A program made the position numbers and the translations under genes. A stretch of DNA of 60,941 nt, taken from positions 1 to 60,941 of the forward strand of contig NZ_BJNY01000003.1 in NCBI RefSeq assembly GCF_006539925.1, read 5' to 3'. Shown here in pieces: positions 53,547-60,941 of the stretch. The DNA comes from Glutamicibacter uratoxydans. Its GTDB lineage: Bacteria > Actinomycetota > Actinomycetes > Actinomycetales > Micrococcaceae. The notes below the pieces were generated by a model. The model worked only from the letters and a program-made list of their open reading frames with translations, was not told where the DNA came from and did not search any database. Position 1 is the stretch's first letter. The number at the start of each line of letters is the position of its first letter.

Positions 53547-53612
53547 GTGAATCTGCGCCGTGCGCTGGCCGCCGCCGCGGTTCTACGGTGTTCTCATCGC
53601 CATTCGATCTGA
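53547..53612 (+). CDS. Candidate leader peptide before the ABC operon
   Basis: GTG 53547 is preceded by AGGTGA at six-base spacing. The 21-codon frame reads MNLRRALAAAAVLRC followed by SHRHSI and stops 14 bases before the permease start. A short Arg-rich, Cys-containing leader ahead of a sulfur-related operon resembles the cysteine-responsive leader peptides of actinobacteria, but it does not match their usual sequence pattern. Weak support. Confidence 0.3.
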   Translation: MNLRRALAAAAVLRCSHRHSI

Positions 53613-53626
53613 TGAAGGAAGCACCG

Positions 53627-54622
53627 ATGACACTGACCACGGTCGACGCTGCGGCGCAAAAACAAGTGCCCGGCAATACGGGTACTGGGCAAGCCAGCGA
53701 ACGAGACTATTCCGACTACAAGGTCGTCCCGGCCCGCCACCCATGGCGCTGGCTGGGCACGGTTGTTGTTGCCGGCCTCGCGGCCAGCGTGCTGTATTCC
53801 CTGCTGACTAATCCGCGATGGGAATGGGACGTCGTGGCGCAGTGGTTCACCGCCGAATCGATCCTGCGTGGGTTGGGACAGACGCTGAAGTTGACGCTGA
53901 TCTCCGGAAGCCTGGGATTCTTGCTCGGCTTTGTCCTGGCATTGATGAGGCTGTCCTCTTCGCCGCTGTTCAGCTCGGTGTCCTGGACCTTCTCCTGGAT
54001 CTTCCGCTCCACGCCGCTGCTGGTGCAGCTGCTGCTTTGGTACAACCTCGGCTATCTCTACGAGACCATCAGGCTGGGCGTGCCGTTCACCTCGATCACC
54101 TTCGCAGAACTGCAGACCACCACGCTGATCAGCCAGTTCGCGGCGGCGGTCCTGGGCCTGACGCTGAACCAGGCGGCCTACAGCGCCGAGATCATCCGCG
54201 GAGGCATCCTCTCGGTGGACCAGGGGCAGATCGAGGCGGCCGAGGCGCTGGGCATTCCACGCTGGCGGCGCTCCACGAGGATCGTGCTGCCGCAGGCGAT
54301 GCGGGCCATCCTGCCCACAGCCTTCAACGAAATCATCGGGCTGGTCAAGGGAACCTCGATCGTCTACGTGCTGGCCTATTCGGAGCTGTTCTACACGGTG
54401 CAGGTCATCTACAACCGCACCCAGCAGGTGCTGCCGATGCTGCTGGTCGCCACGATTTGGTACATCGTCATCACCTCGGTGCTGAGCATCGCCCAGTACT
54501 ACATCGAACGCCACTACTCCCGCGGCGCGCTGCGCACCCTGCCGCCGACCCCGCTGCAGAAGCTCCGCCGCTTTATTTCCACCCATGCCGTGAAAGGACC
54601 AGCCAATGAGCCTGCTCGTTGA
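53627..54622 (+). CDS. Polar amino acid-type ABC transporter permease
   Basis: A 331-residue HisM/GlnP-type permease. After a ~50-residue hydrophilic N-terminus it has one helix (TVVVAGLAASVLYSLL), then the permease core with FRSTPLLVQLLLWY and the EAA loop EAAEALGIPRWRRSTRIVLPQAMR. A single permease should act as homodimer. GAAGGAAGCACCG supports ATG 53627 over frames at 53528 and 53612. It opens a six-gene unit. Confidence 0.9.
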   Translation: MTLTTVDAAAQKQVPGNTGTGQASERDYSDYKVVPARHPWRWLGTVVVAGLAASVLYSLLTNPRWEWDVVAQWFTAESILRGLGQTLKLTLISGSLGFLLGFVLALMRLSSSPLFSSVSWTFSWIFRSTPLLVQLLLWYNLGYLYETIRLGVPFTSITFAELQTTTLISQFAAAVLGLTLNQAAYSAEIIRGGILSVDQGQIEAAEALGIPRWRRSTRIVLPQAMRAILPTAFNEIIGLVKGTSIVYVLAYSELFYTVQVIYNRTQQVLPMLLVATIWYIVITSVLSIAQYYIERHYSRGALRTLPPTPLQKLRRFISTHAVKGPANEPAR

Positions 54623-55418
54623 GAATCAGCCAACCACCAGCCGCGGCGCGGTTAGCGTGCGCGGGGTGGAAAAGCACTATGGCAATGTGCAGGTGCTGCA
54701 CGGGATCGACCTCGATGTGGCCCCCGGAGAGGTGCTAGTGATCCTCGGACCTTCCGGCTCCGGAAAATCCACGCTGCTGCGCACGATCAACCACCTGGAA
54801 AAGGTCGACAAGGGCACTATCGCCATTGACGACGAGCTCATCGGCTACCGGGCACGCCACGGCAAGCTGCATGAACTGCGCCAGGCAGAAGTCCTGGCCC
54901 AGCGCACCGAAGTGGGGATGGTGTTCCAGAACTTCAACCTCTTTGGCCACCTGACCGTCTTGCAGAACATCATTGAGGCACCTGTCCATGCCAGAAAAAT
55001 ACCCAGAGCGCAGGCCATGGCACGGGCGCGGGAGTTGCTTGAACGCGTGGGGCTGGCGGACAAGGAAGCCGCCTACCCGCGACAGCTCTCTGGCGGGCAG
55101 CAACAGCGGGTCGCCATCGCCCGGGCCCTGGCGCTGGAGCCAAAGGTGGTGCTGTTCGACGAACCCACCAGTGCCCTGGACCCGGAGCTGGTCACCGAGG
55201 TGCTCGACGTGATCAGGTCGCTGGCTGAATCGGGCACGACCTTGATCATCGTGACCCACGAAATCGGTTTTGCCCGCGACGTGGCAGACCGCATCTTGTT
55301 CGTGGACGCCGGGCGGGTCATCGAGGACGGCACCCCGGAACAGGTGCTGGCGTCACCGCGCCACGAACGCACCAAAGCATTTTTGTCCAAGGTCATCGAA
55401 CCCGCATTCCACATCTAA
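54606..55418 (+). CDS. Polar amino acid-type ABC transporter ATPase
   Basis: A 270-residue GlnQ/TcyN-like ATPase: Walker A GPSGSGKST near residue 48, signature LSGGQQQR near 161, Walker B VVLFDEPTSALD, then VTHEIGFARD. It overlaps the permease end by 17 bases, so translation is coupled. Confidence 0.94.
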   Translation: MSLLVENQPTTSRGAVSVRGVEKHYGNVQVLHGIDLDVAPGEVLVILGPSGSGKSTLLRTINHLEKVDKGTIAIDDELIGYRARHGKLHELRQAEVLAQRTEVGMVFQNFNLFGHLTVLQNIIEAPVHARKIPRAQAMARARELLERVGLADKEAAYPRQLSGGQQQRVAIARALALEPKVVLFDEPTSALDPELVTEVLDVIRSLAESGTTLIIVTHEIGFARDVADRILFVDAGRVIEDGTPEQVLASPRHERTKAFLSKVIEPAFHI

Positions 55419-55430
55419 GGACCAACCCAC

Positions 55431-56369
55431 ATGAAACACGTTGCACTCGCGACCCTGTCGGCGGCCGCGCTGCTGGCCCTGACAGGCTGCGCCGATCCAG
55501 GAGCGGCGGCCTTACCTGAGACCGGCGGCCCGGGCTATAACACCTCCCCGGAACAGGACCGCATTCGCTCGCAGGTAGATCAGAAACTAGCCGATGCGGT
55601 GCCCGCAGCGATTAAGGAGGACGGGAAGCTGACGGTGGCCACTACCGGAGGCTCGGTGCCGCTGAGCTTCCACGCCACCGACGACCGCACGGTGATCGGC
55701 ACCGAAGTCGACCTCGCGCAGCTGGTCGCCGACAAGCTCGGCCTGGAACTGGACCTGCAGATCACCAGCTGGGAAAACTGGCCGCTGAAAACCGAGTCGG
55801 GCGACTTCGAGGCGGTCTTCTCCAACGTCGGCATCAACGCTGAACGGGTGAAGAAGTTCGACTTCTCCACCTACCGGGCCGCCTACATGGGGTTTGAGGC
55901 CCGCGCCGACAGCAATATCACCGTGAACGGGGCTGCTGACATTTCAGGCAGGAAGATCGCGGTGGGCTCGGGAACCAACCAGGAGAAGATCCTGCTTGCC
56001 TGGAACGAGGACCTTGCCAAGCAGGGCAAAGAGCCGGCGCAGCTGCAGTACTACTCCAATGAAGCGGACACCATCCTCGCCCTGTCCTCGGGGAGGATCG
56101 ACCTGAACATTGCACCCTACCCTTCGACGGTGTACCGCGAAAAGGAGCGCGACGACGTGAAGGTCGTCGGCAAGATCAACGCCGGCTGGCCCGCCGAAAC
56201 CCTGGTCGCGGCCACCACCAAGGCAGGTAATGGCTTGGCCGAGCAGATCACCGCGGCATTGAACAAGGCCATCGAGGAAGGCAGCTACGGGCAGGTGCTC
56301 GACCGCTGGTCACTGGGAGAGGAAGCACTCGCCACCTCAAAGACCGTGACCGAGGCGAACTACAGATAA
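55431..56369 (+). CDS. Amino acid-type ABC substrate-binding lipoprotein, first copy
   Basis: A 312-residue lipoprotein with signal and lipobox LALTGC near residue 20 and a family 3 binding domain (GTEVDLAQLVADKLG, SWENWPLKTESGDFEAVFSNVGIN, VGSGTNQEKILLAWNEDLAKQG). It is paralogous to the protein at 58771 (shared VGSGTNQEKILL segment and overall plan). It serves the permease/ATPase just before it. Confidence 0.9.
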   Translation: MKHVALATLSAAALLALTGCADPGAAALPETGGPGYNTSPEQDRIRSQVDQKLADAVPAAIKEDGKLTVATTGGSVPLSFHATDDRTVIGTEVDLAQLVADKLGLELDLQITSWENWPLKTESGDFEAVFSNVGINAERVKKFDFSTYRAAYMGFEARADSNITVNGAADISGRKIAVGSGTNQEKILLAWNEDLAKQGKEPAQLQYYSNEADTILALSSGRIDLNIAPYPSTVYREKERDDVKVVGKINAGWPAETLVAATTKAGNGLAEQITAALNKAIEEGSYGQVLDRWSLGEEALATSKTVTEANYR

Positions 56370-56420
56370 CACGTCCGCTGAGCCGGACAACAAGAACTTC
56401 AACGACAAGAAAGATGCACC

Positions 56421-57449
56421 GTGAGCCAACAAACCCTGCTCCTAGCCCTCAATCTCGACGGCGCCGGCAGCGACCCCCACCAAACCGCCGATGAGGCACT
56501 GCGAGCAGAATCAGCAGGATTCCATGCTGTCAGCTTCACCAGCGACGGGCTGCTGGACCCGGTCCAGCGTGCCAGCTACGCCGCCGCGCAGACCCGGAAC
56601 ATCGGGCTGCTTCCCGTCATCGACGCGCTGTTTACCGAACCCTTCCACACCGCCACCCAGCTGGCGAGCCTTGACATCATCAGCGGCGGCCGGGCCGGCT
56701 GGTTCCTCGCGGCCCGGAACGAGGAGCAGCTGGCCGCCGCGGTGGGCCGCACCCCACTGCAGGAGGACCAGCTCGGCATTGAAGCCGCCGACGTGGTCGC
56801 CGTCCACCGCAGGCTTTGGGACAGCTGGGAAGCTGACGCGGTGATCAGGGACCATGCCACGGGCCGCTATCTGGATGCTCGGAAGCTCCACTACGTCGAG
56901 GTTGCAGGCCAGAATTTTTCGGTGAAGGGGCCGGCCATCACCCCGCGGCCGCCGCAGGGCCAGCTTCCCATCATCGCCCCGGCCGGACTGTTCACCACGC
57001 CGGGCCTGCGGCACTGCCGCCTGGACGGCGCCGACGTGGCGGCCATCAACGCGGCAGATCCCCAGACGCTGCTCAGCAAGGCCGAAAAGTTCAGCGCCAC
57101 CGGGGCGGTGGCCATCGAGCTGGATGTGTACTTGGACGCGGCGGGAGAACCGGCGCAGCACCGGCGTGACGCGCAGCCGCAGGCGCAGCGCACCGAGCGG
57201 ACCGAATTCATCGGCTCAGCGCAGGAACTGGTCGACTTCATCCGCGCCGTCGCCAATGCCACCGAAAACCCAGCCGATCAGCGCAGACACCTGATCCACC
57301 TGTACCCCGGGGACCTGCAGATCGACGGCCCCGAACTGGTCAACGAGGTGCTTCCGCAGCTGAAGGACCTGCTGGCCCCCGTCCAAGACAGCCTGCGCGA
57401 AAGCTTCGCCCTGCCCGTAGCCCACAATCGATTCAAGGAAGCAGCATGA
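56421..57449 (+). CDS. LLM-class flavin-dependent monooxygenase (YtmO-like)
   Basis: A 342-residue luciferase-like FMN monooxygenase: LDIISGGRAGWFLAARNEE, VVAVHRRLWDSWEADAVIRD, HYVEVAGQNFSVKGP and PPQGQLPIIAPAG are the class landmarks. It resembles Bacillus YtmO of the ytmI operon. GTG 56421 starts it. It overlaps the next monooxygenase (ATGA). The reduced flavin must come from an unlinked reductase, as none is seen here. Confidence 0.87.
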   Translation: MSQQTLLLALNLDGAGSDPHQTADEALRAESAGFHAVSFTSDGLLDPVQRASYAAAQTRNIGLLPVIDALFTEPFHTATQLASLDIISGGRAGWFLAARNEEQLAAAVGRTPLQEDQLGIEAADVVAVHRRLWDSWEADAVIRDHATGRYLDARKLHYVEVAGQNFSVKGPAITPRPPQGQLPIIAPAGLFTTPGLRHCRLDGADVAAINAADPQTLLSKAEKFSATGAVAIELDVYLDAAGEPAQHRRDAQPQAQRTERTEFIGSAQELVDFIRAVANATENPADQRRHLIHLYPGDLQIDGPELVNEVLPQLKDLLAPVQDSLRESFALPVAHNRFKEAA

Positions 57450-58774
57450 GCACCCAGCATCAACTACGATTCGGCGTCTTCTTCCAGGGCGTGAATTCCT
57501 CGACCATTTGGCGCAGCGAAGCCTCGGGCTCGCAGACGGACTTCTCATCCTTCCGCCGCCTCGCCCAGACCGCCGAACGCGGCCTGTTCAGCGCCTTCTT
57601 CCTGGGGGAGGGGTTGCGCCTGCGCGAACACCTAGGCCGCATCCACGAACTCGACGTCGCGGGCCGCCCCGACGCGCAGACCATGCTCGCCGCCCTGGCT
57701 GCCGTCACCAGCAACATCGGGCTGGTCGCCACGCAGAACACCACCTACAACGACCCTGCGGATCTGGCCCGGCGCCTGGCCTCGCTGGATTTGATCTCCC
57801 AGGGGAGGGCCGCCTGGAATGTGGTCACCACCCACAACGCCTGGACCGGGGAGAACTTCAGGCGCGGCGGCTACCTTGAGCACTCCCAGCGCTACACCCA
57901 CGCCGAAGAATTCGTCCAGACGGTGCGGCGCATCTGGGCCGGCGGGCCGGTGCACCATCGCGGCGAGCACTACACCGTCGACTACACCGGTACGCTGCCG
58001 GCCAGCACCCAGCAGAGGCCGGTCCTGTTCCAGGCAGGAGATTCCGCAGAAGGCCGCGACTTCGCCGCACGGCAGACCGACGTGATCTTCTCGGCCCATG
58101 TGGGGCTGCAGGATGCCCTGGACTTCCGGCAGGACATCAACCAGCGTTCGGTGAACGCAGGACGCAGCCCCTACGCGGTGAAGATCATGCCCAGCGCCGA
58201 ATTCATCATCGACCAAACCCCCGAAGCGGCGGCCGAAAAACACCGCTGGGTGCGCGAACAGCAGATCGGCCCGCAGCAGGCGCTGGCCTATCTTGAACAA
58301 TTCTGGGGAACGCGGCTGGAAGACGTCGACCCCTACGGTCCGCTGCCGGACTTCGACCCGGTGGTGCAGCGCAGCTCGGTAACCCGCGGCAGCGGATTCC
58401 AGGGCGCCAAGACCCTGGAACTTGCAGCGAGCTGGCGTGCAGAAGCCAGGGCCAAGGGGCAGAACATCATCCAATTTGTCCGCGGGCGCTCGCACCGTCC
58501 GGAGCACACCTTCACCGGATCCTACGACCAGGTCGCAGAACGCCTCGCCGACTACGCGCGGCAGCGCGCGGTCGACGGCTTCAACATCAGCCCGTGGCTG
58601 ATCCCCACGGGAATCGACGACATCGTCAACCACCTGGTCCCTCGCCTGCAGGAGCGCGGCATCTATCCGCAGTCCTATGCCGGAACGCTGCGCGAAAACC
58701 TCGGACTGACCATCGACCACGACCACGAACTGCACGCCCAAGGGCTGCTGCCAGTTGAACAGGAAGCATCATGA
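57446..58774 (+). CDS. NtaA/SnaA/CmoJ-type FMN-dependent monooxygenase
   Basis: A 442-residue monooxygenase of the NtaA/SnaA/DszA family: FGVFFQGVN at the start, RLASLDLISQGRAAWNVVTTHN, HHRGEHYTVDYTG and RPVLFQAGDSAEGRDFAARQTDVIF. Bacillus homologues YtnJ (CmoJ) and YxeK cleave C-S bonds of S-alkyl or 2-succinyl cysteine derivatives. Start codon ATG 57446 overlaps the stop of the LLM gene. Substrate assignment is inference from the neighbourhood. Confidence 0.9.
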   Translation: MSTQHQLRFGVFFQGVNSSTIWRSEASGSQTDFSSFRRLAQTAERGLFSAFFLGEGLRLREHLGRIHELDVAGRPDAQTMLAALAAVTSNIGLVATQNTTYNDPADLARRLASLDLISQGRAAWNVVTTHNAWTGENFRRGGYLEHSQRYTHAEEFVQTVRRIWAGGPVHHRGEHYTVDYTGTLPASTQQRPVLFQAGDSAEGRDFAARQTDVIFSAHVGLQDALDFRQDINQRSVNAGRSPYAVKIMPSAEFIIDQTPEAAAEKHRWVREQQIGPQQALAYLEQFWGTRLEDVDPYGPLPDFDPVVQRSSVTRGSGFQGAKTLELAASWRAEARAKGQNIIQFVRGRSHRPEHTFTGSYDQVAERLADYARQRAVDGFNISPWLIPTGIDDIVNHLVPRLQERGIYPQSYAGTLRENLGLTIDHDHELHAQGLLPVEQEAS

Positions 58775-59733
58775 AACACCGGTACCCACGACATCTCATC
58801 GCCGCCGCGGCCCTGCTGGGGGTCGTTGCGCTCAGCGCCTGCTCCGATCCTTCGCAGGCCAGCGAAAGCACCCAAAGCCCAGATGCCAAGGCGGCGAGCC
58901 TGAGCAATCCCGAACAGCAGCGGCCAAAGGTCGAGGTCAACAAGAAAGCCAAGGACCTGGTGCCGGAAAAGATCGCGGCCGACGGCAAGCTGAGCGTCGT
59001 CACCGCTCCGGGAGCGCCGCCGCTGAGCTTCTACGCCACCGACAACACCACGCCCGTGGGCTACGACGCCGACCTGGCGGCGGCGCTCGCCGATTCACTG
59101 GGGCTTGAGCTGGAACTGACCCCGGTGTCCTGGGCCGACTGGCCGCTGGGCATCGAATCGGGCAAATACGAGGCGGCAATCAGCAACGTGACGGTGACCG
59201 AAGAGCGCAAGAAGAAGTTCGACTTCGCCACCTACCGCGAAGACCTGCTGGGCTTCTATACCGCCAAGGACTCCGGGGTGGGTCCGATTGACAAGGCCGA
59301 AGACGTCGCAGGGCTGAAGATCATCGTCGGTTCGGGCACCAACCAGGAAAAGATCCTGGTCGACTGGGACAAAGAGAACCAGGCCAAGGGCCTGAAGCCG
59401 GTGGACTTCCAGTACTACGACGACGATTCGGCCTCCACCCTGGCCCTGTTGTCGGGCCGGGCGGACGCGAGCTTCGGCCCCAATGCCACCGGCGCTTATA
59501 AGGTGGCGACCACCGGAGAACTGAAACAGATTGGTTCGTTCCCCGGCGGCTGGCCAGACACCGCCCAGGTGGCGGTGACTGCGAAAAAGGGCAGCGGGTT
59601 GGCGCAGGCTGCGGAAGCCGCCCTGGACGGGCTGATCGACTCGGGCGTCTACGGGCAGATCCTGGACAAGTGGGGGCTGAGCCAGGAAGGAATCGACGAT
59701 TCGCGGGTGAATCCTCCGGGGCTTGCGGGGTAG
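58771..59733 (+). CDS. Amino acid-type ABC substrate-binding lipoprotein, second copy
   Basis: A 320-residue lipoprotein with lipobox ALSAC near residue 24 and a family 3 binding domain (VGYDADLAAALADSLG, SWADWPLGIESGKYEAAISNVTV, VGSGTNQEKILVDWDKENQAKG). It is paralogous to the protein at 55431, so one transporter likely has two receptors of different specificity. It overlaps the monooxygenase stop (ATGA, CAGGAAGCATC upstream). Confidence 0.9.
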   Translation: MKHRYPRHLIAAAALLGVVALSACSDPSQASESTQSPDAKAASLSNPEQQRPKVEVNKKAKDLVPEKIAADGKLSVVTAPGAPPLSFYATDNTTPVGYDADLAAALADSLGLELELTPVSWADWPLGIESGKYEAAISNVTVTEERKKKFDFATYREDLLGFYTAKDSGVGPIDKAEDVAGLKIIVGSGTNQEKILVDWDKENQAKGLKPVDFQYYDDDSASTLALLSGRADASFGPNATGAYKVATTGELKQIGSFPGGWPDTAQVAVTAKKGSGLAQAAEAALDGLIDSGVYGQILDKWGLSQEGIDDSRVNPPGLAG

Positions 59734-59755
59734 CAGTTGTAGTACCGTGAGGTTC

Positions 59756-60748
59756 ATGGATCAAGTAGTGCGTTTGGGTTCCCTGGAACAACTGGGGCAT
59801 GGTGTGCCGGGTCCCGACATTCACGGCAACCGCGGCCGCTGGGCATCATTGGGCGCTGGAAAAACTGCAGTGGTCACCGGAGCCAACGCCGGTCTCGGGT
59901 TCTTTTCCGCGCTGGGCCTGGCCGAGGCCGGTGCCCATGTGGTGCTTGCCTGCCGCAACCAGGCCCGGGCAGAACAAGCCATGGAGCAGATCTGGGTGCG
60001 CGTGCCCGGTGCGAGTCTGGAATTCATGCAGTTCGACGCCGATTCGACGATCTCCGCCATGGGCCTCGCGGCGGAGCTGCGTGCGCGCACCGTCGACATC
60101 CTAGTGGCCAATGCCGGAATGATTCACACCCCCGCACAGCGGCATCCCGGATTGTTCGGCTACGAAGCGGTGATGAGCACCAACGTGGTCGGCCACGCGC
60201 GGCTGATCGGCGAATTGGCCGAGAAGTTCCGCGAACATCCGCTGCGGCTCATCGTCTTGGGATCCATGTCCACGCTGATGCTGCGCGCAGATGCGCAGAA
60301 CTTGAAGCTTGAGCACGGATACAACCCCTACCGCGCCTATGCCCAGTCCAAGGCCGCCCTGCAGGCGCTGGGCATCGGGCTGGACCACAGGCTGCGCCAG
60401 CTGTCCTGGCCGTCGCGGTCGATCGCCGTGCACCCGGGCTACAGCGTCTCCGGGCTGACCCCGCAGATTGCCGGAATCAACGAACCGGGCTTTGCCAAGC
60501 GTTTGGCCGGCCAGCTTCAGGCGGGTTTCGCGCAGGGCAAACACCAAGGAGCCGTGGCAGTTGTCGAAGCCGCACTGAACCCGGGGATCGCCCTGTGCGC
60601 ACCGGGGGTGTACTTCGGTCCGCAGCACACCTCCAAGGGCCGGATTTCACTGGCCAACCCGGCAAAAATCACCCGCGGCAAGGCCCTGCAGGATCAGGTG
60701 TTCAAGCTGTTCATTGAGGCAAACGAGGGGCTCGACCCCTTCGCGTAA
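59756..60748 (+). CDS. Short-chain dehydrogenase/reductase
   Basis: A 330-residue SDR of the retinol-dehydrogenase-like branch: TGANAGLGFFSALGLAEAG cofactor motif near residue 38, NAG in VANAGM, catalytic YAQSK preceded by YNPYRA. GTGAGGTTC precedes ATG 59756, 22 bases after the lipoprotein, so it may be read through from that operon or be separate. Substrate unknown. Confidence 0.88.
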   Translation: MDQVVRLGSLEQLGHGVPGPDIHGNRGRWASLGAGKTAVVTGANAGLGFFSALGLAEAGAHVVLACRNQARAEQAMEQIWVRVPGASLEFMQFDADSTISAMGLAAELRARTVDILVANAGMIHTPAQRHPGLFGYEAVMSTNVVGHARLIGELAEKFREHPLRLIVLGSMSTLMLRADAQNLKLEHGYNPYRAYAQSKAALQALGIGLDHRLRQLSWPSRSIAVHPGYSVSGLTPQIAGINEPGFAKRLAGQLQAGFAQGKHQGAVAVVEAALNPGIALCAPGVYFGPQHTSKGRISLANPAKITRGKALQDQVFKLFIEANEGLDPFA

Positions 60749-60924
60749 CGCGTGCTTTCGTGAACTTTCACACGCCGATCAGGTGGAGAAATTCCCTAGA
60801 ATCCGCGGAATGATGCACTTATTGTCGGGCAAAGCTGGTAAGTTCGTCACTGATAAGTCCGCGCGACCGTGCGGCGTTCGGGGTCTGTTGTGGGCCTTGG
60901 ATCTCTAGTCCAGGAGGACAAACA

Positions 60925-60941
60925 TTGGCTATGAACCGTAG
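60925..60941 (+). CDS. Start of a gene running out of the window
   Basis: AGGAGGAC at 60912-60919 is followed by TTG GCT ATG AAC CGT at 60925. Either TTG 60925 or ATG 60931 could be the start. Only five codons are visible, so no product can be named. The preceding 176 bases have no gene and should hold its promoter. Confidence 0.35.

Noticed and set aside
1-60941. CRISPR arrays, tRNA/rRNA genes, insertion sequences, prophage
   Set aside because: No spaced repeat arrays, no tRNA-like cloverleaf with T-loop consensus, and no transposase or integrase reading frames were seen.

Overview
The window looks like chromosomal DNA from a high-GC actinobacterium, most likely Micrococcaceae (Arthrobacter/Glutamicibacter-like). 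The reasons are a cysteine-free long S14 and L33 next to L28, two DUF222/HNH proteins, a Rv2629-like release-factor-fold protein, an Arthrobacter-type copper amine oxidase, and strong GC bias at third codon positions. Genus is inferred from gene content only. I saw no tRNA, rRNA, CRISPR array or intact insertion sequence.

Layout. 1-1.7 kb: the end of glyA, then sdaA, each closed by a hairpin terminator. 1.9-4.7 kb: a lower-GC 940-residue protein joining a CapA-type domain to an ATP-grasp domain plus a decayed second copy. 4.7-6 kb: gene-poor DNA with two copies of a 36-bp hairpin repeat flanking a VOC gene. 6-16.6 kb: mgtE, an old-yellow-enzyme reductase, a baeRF-type protein, a CPBP protease, YibE/F, a Zur-box-associated zinc-binding lipoprotein, a TagF-like transferase and a DUF222/HNH protein. 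16.6-23.2 kb: a phospho-compound module (HAD phosphatase, GntR/UTRA regulator, four-gene ABC transporter, NPP-type phosphodiesterase) with two GGTCTAGACC operators. 23.2-30.2 kb: an amine catabolism module (copper amine oxidase, TetR and AraC regulators, APC permease, aldehyde dehydrogenase) with candidate operators. 30.2-35 kb: an accessory patch with a RES/Xre toxin-antitoxin pair, a rifampin ADP-ribosyltransferase, a shikimate-dehydrogenase-like protein and a stand-alone HtaA-domain protein. 35-39.5 kb: omega-amino acid catabolism (class III aminotransferase, mmsA, PucR regulator). 39.6-41.2 kb: a second DUF222/HNH gene with an apparent 3' frameshift. 41.2-47.2 kb: a ketone oxidation module (TetR, alpha/beta hydrolase, Baeyer-Villiger monooxygenase, SDR) convergent with a long acyl-CoA dehydrogenase. 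47.2-50.3 kb: an XRE/ImmA regulator, a MarR regulator, and the zinc-free ribosomal trio rpmB-rpmG-rpsN. 50.3-60.7 kb: a divergent locus resembling Bacillus ytmI/yxe organosulfur operons (GNAT, FAD/NAD protein, amino-acid-type ABC transporter, two lipoproteins, two flavin monooxygenases), then an SDR and the first codons of one more gene.

The most unusual items are the CapA/ATP-grasp/degenerate ATP-grasp fusion, the twin hairpin/small-ORF repeats around the VOC gene, a 17-bp inverted repeat pair upstream of rpmB, and the candidate S-alkyl-cysteine salvage locus. The catabolic modules combine local regulators with recognisable dyad or direct-repeat sites, so several regulatory predictions are testable.
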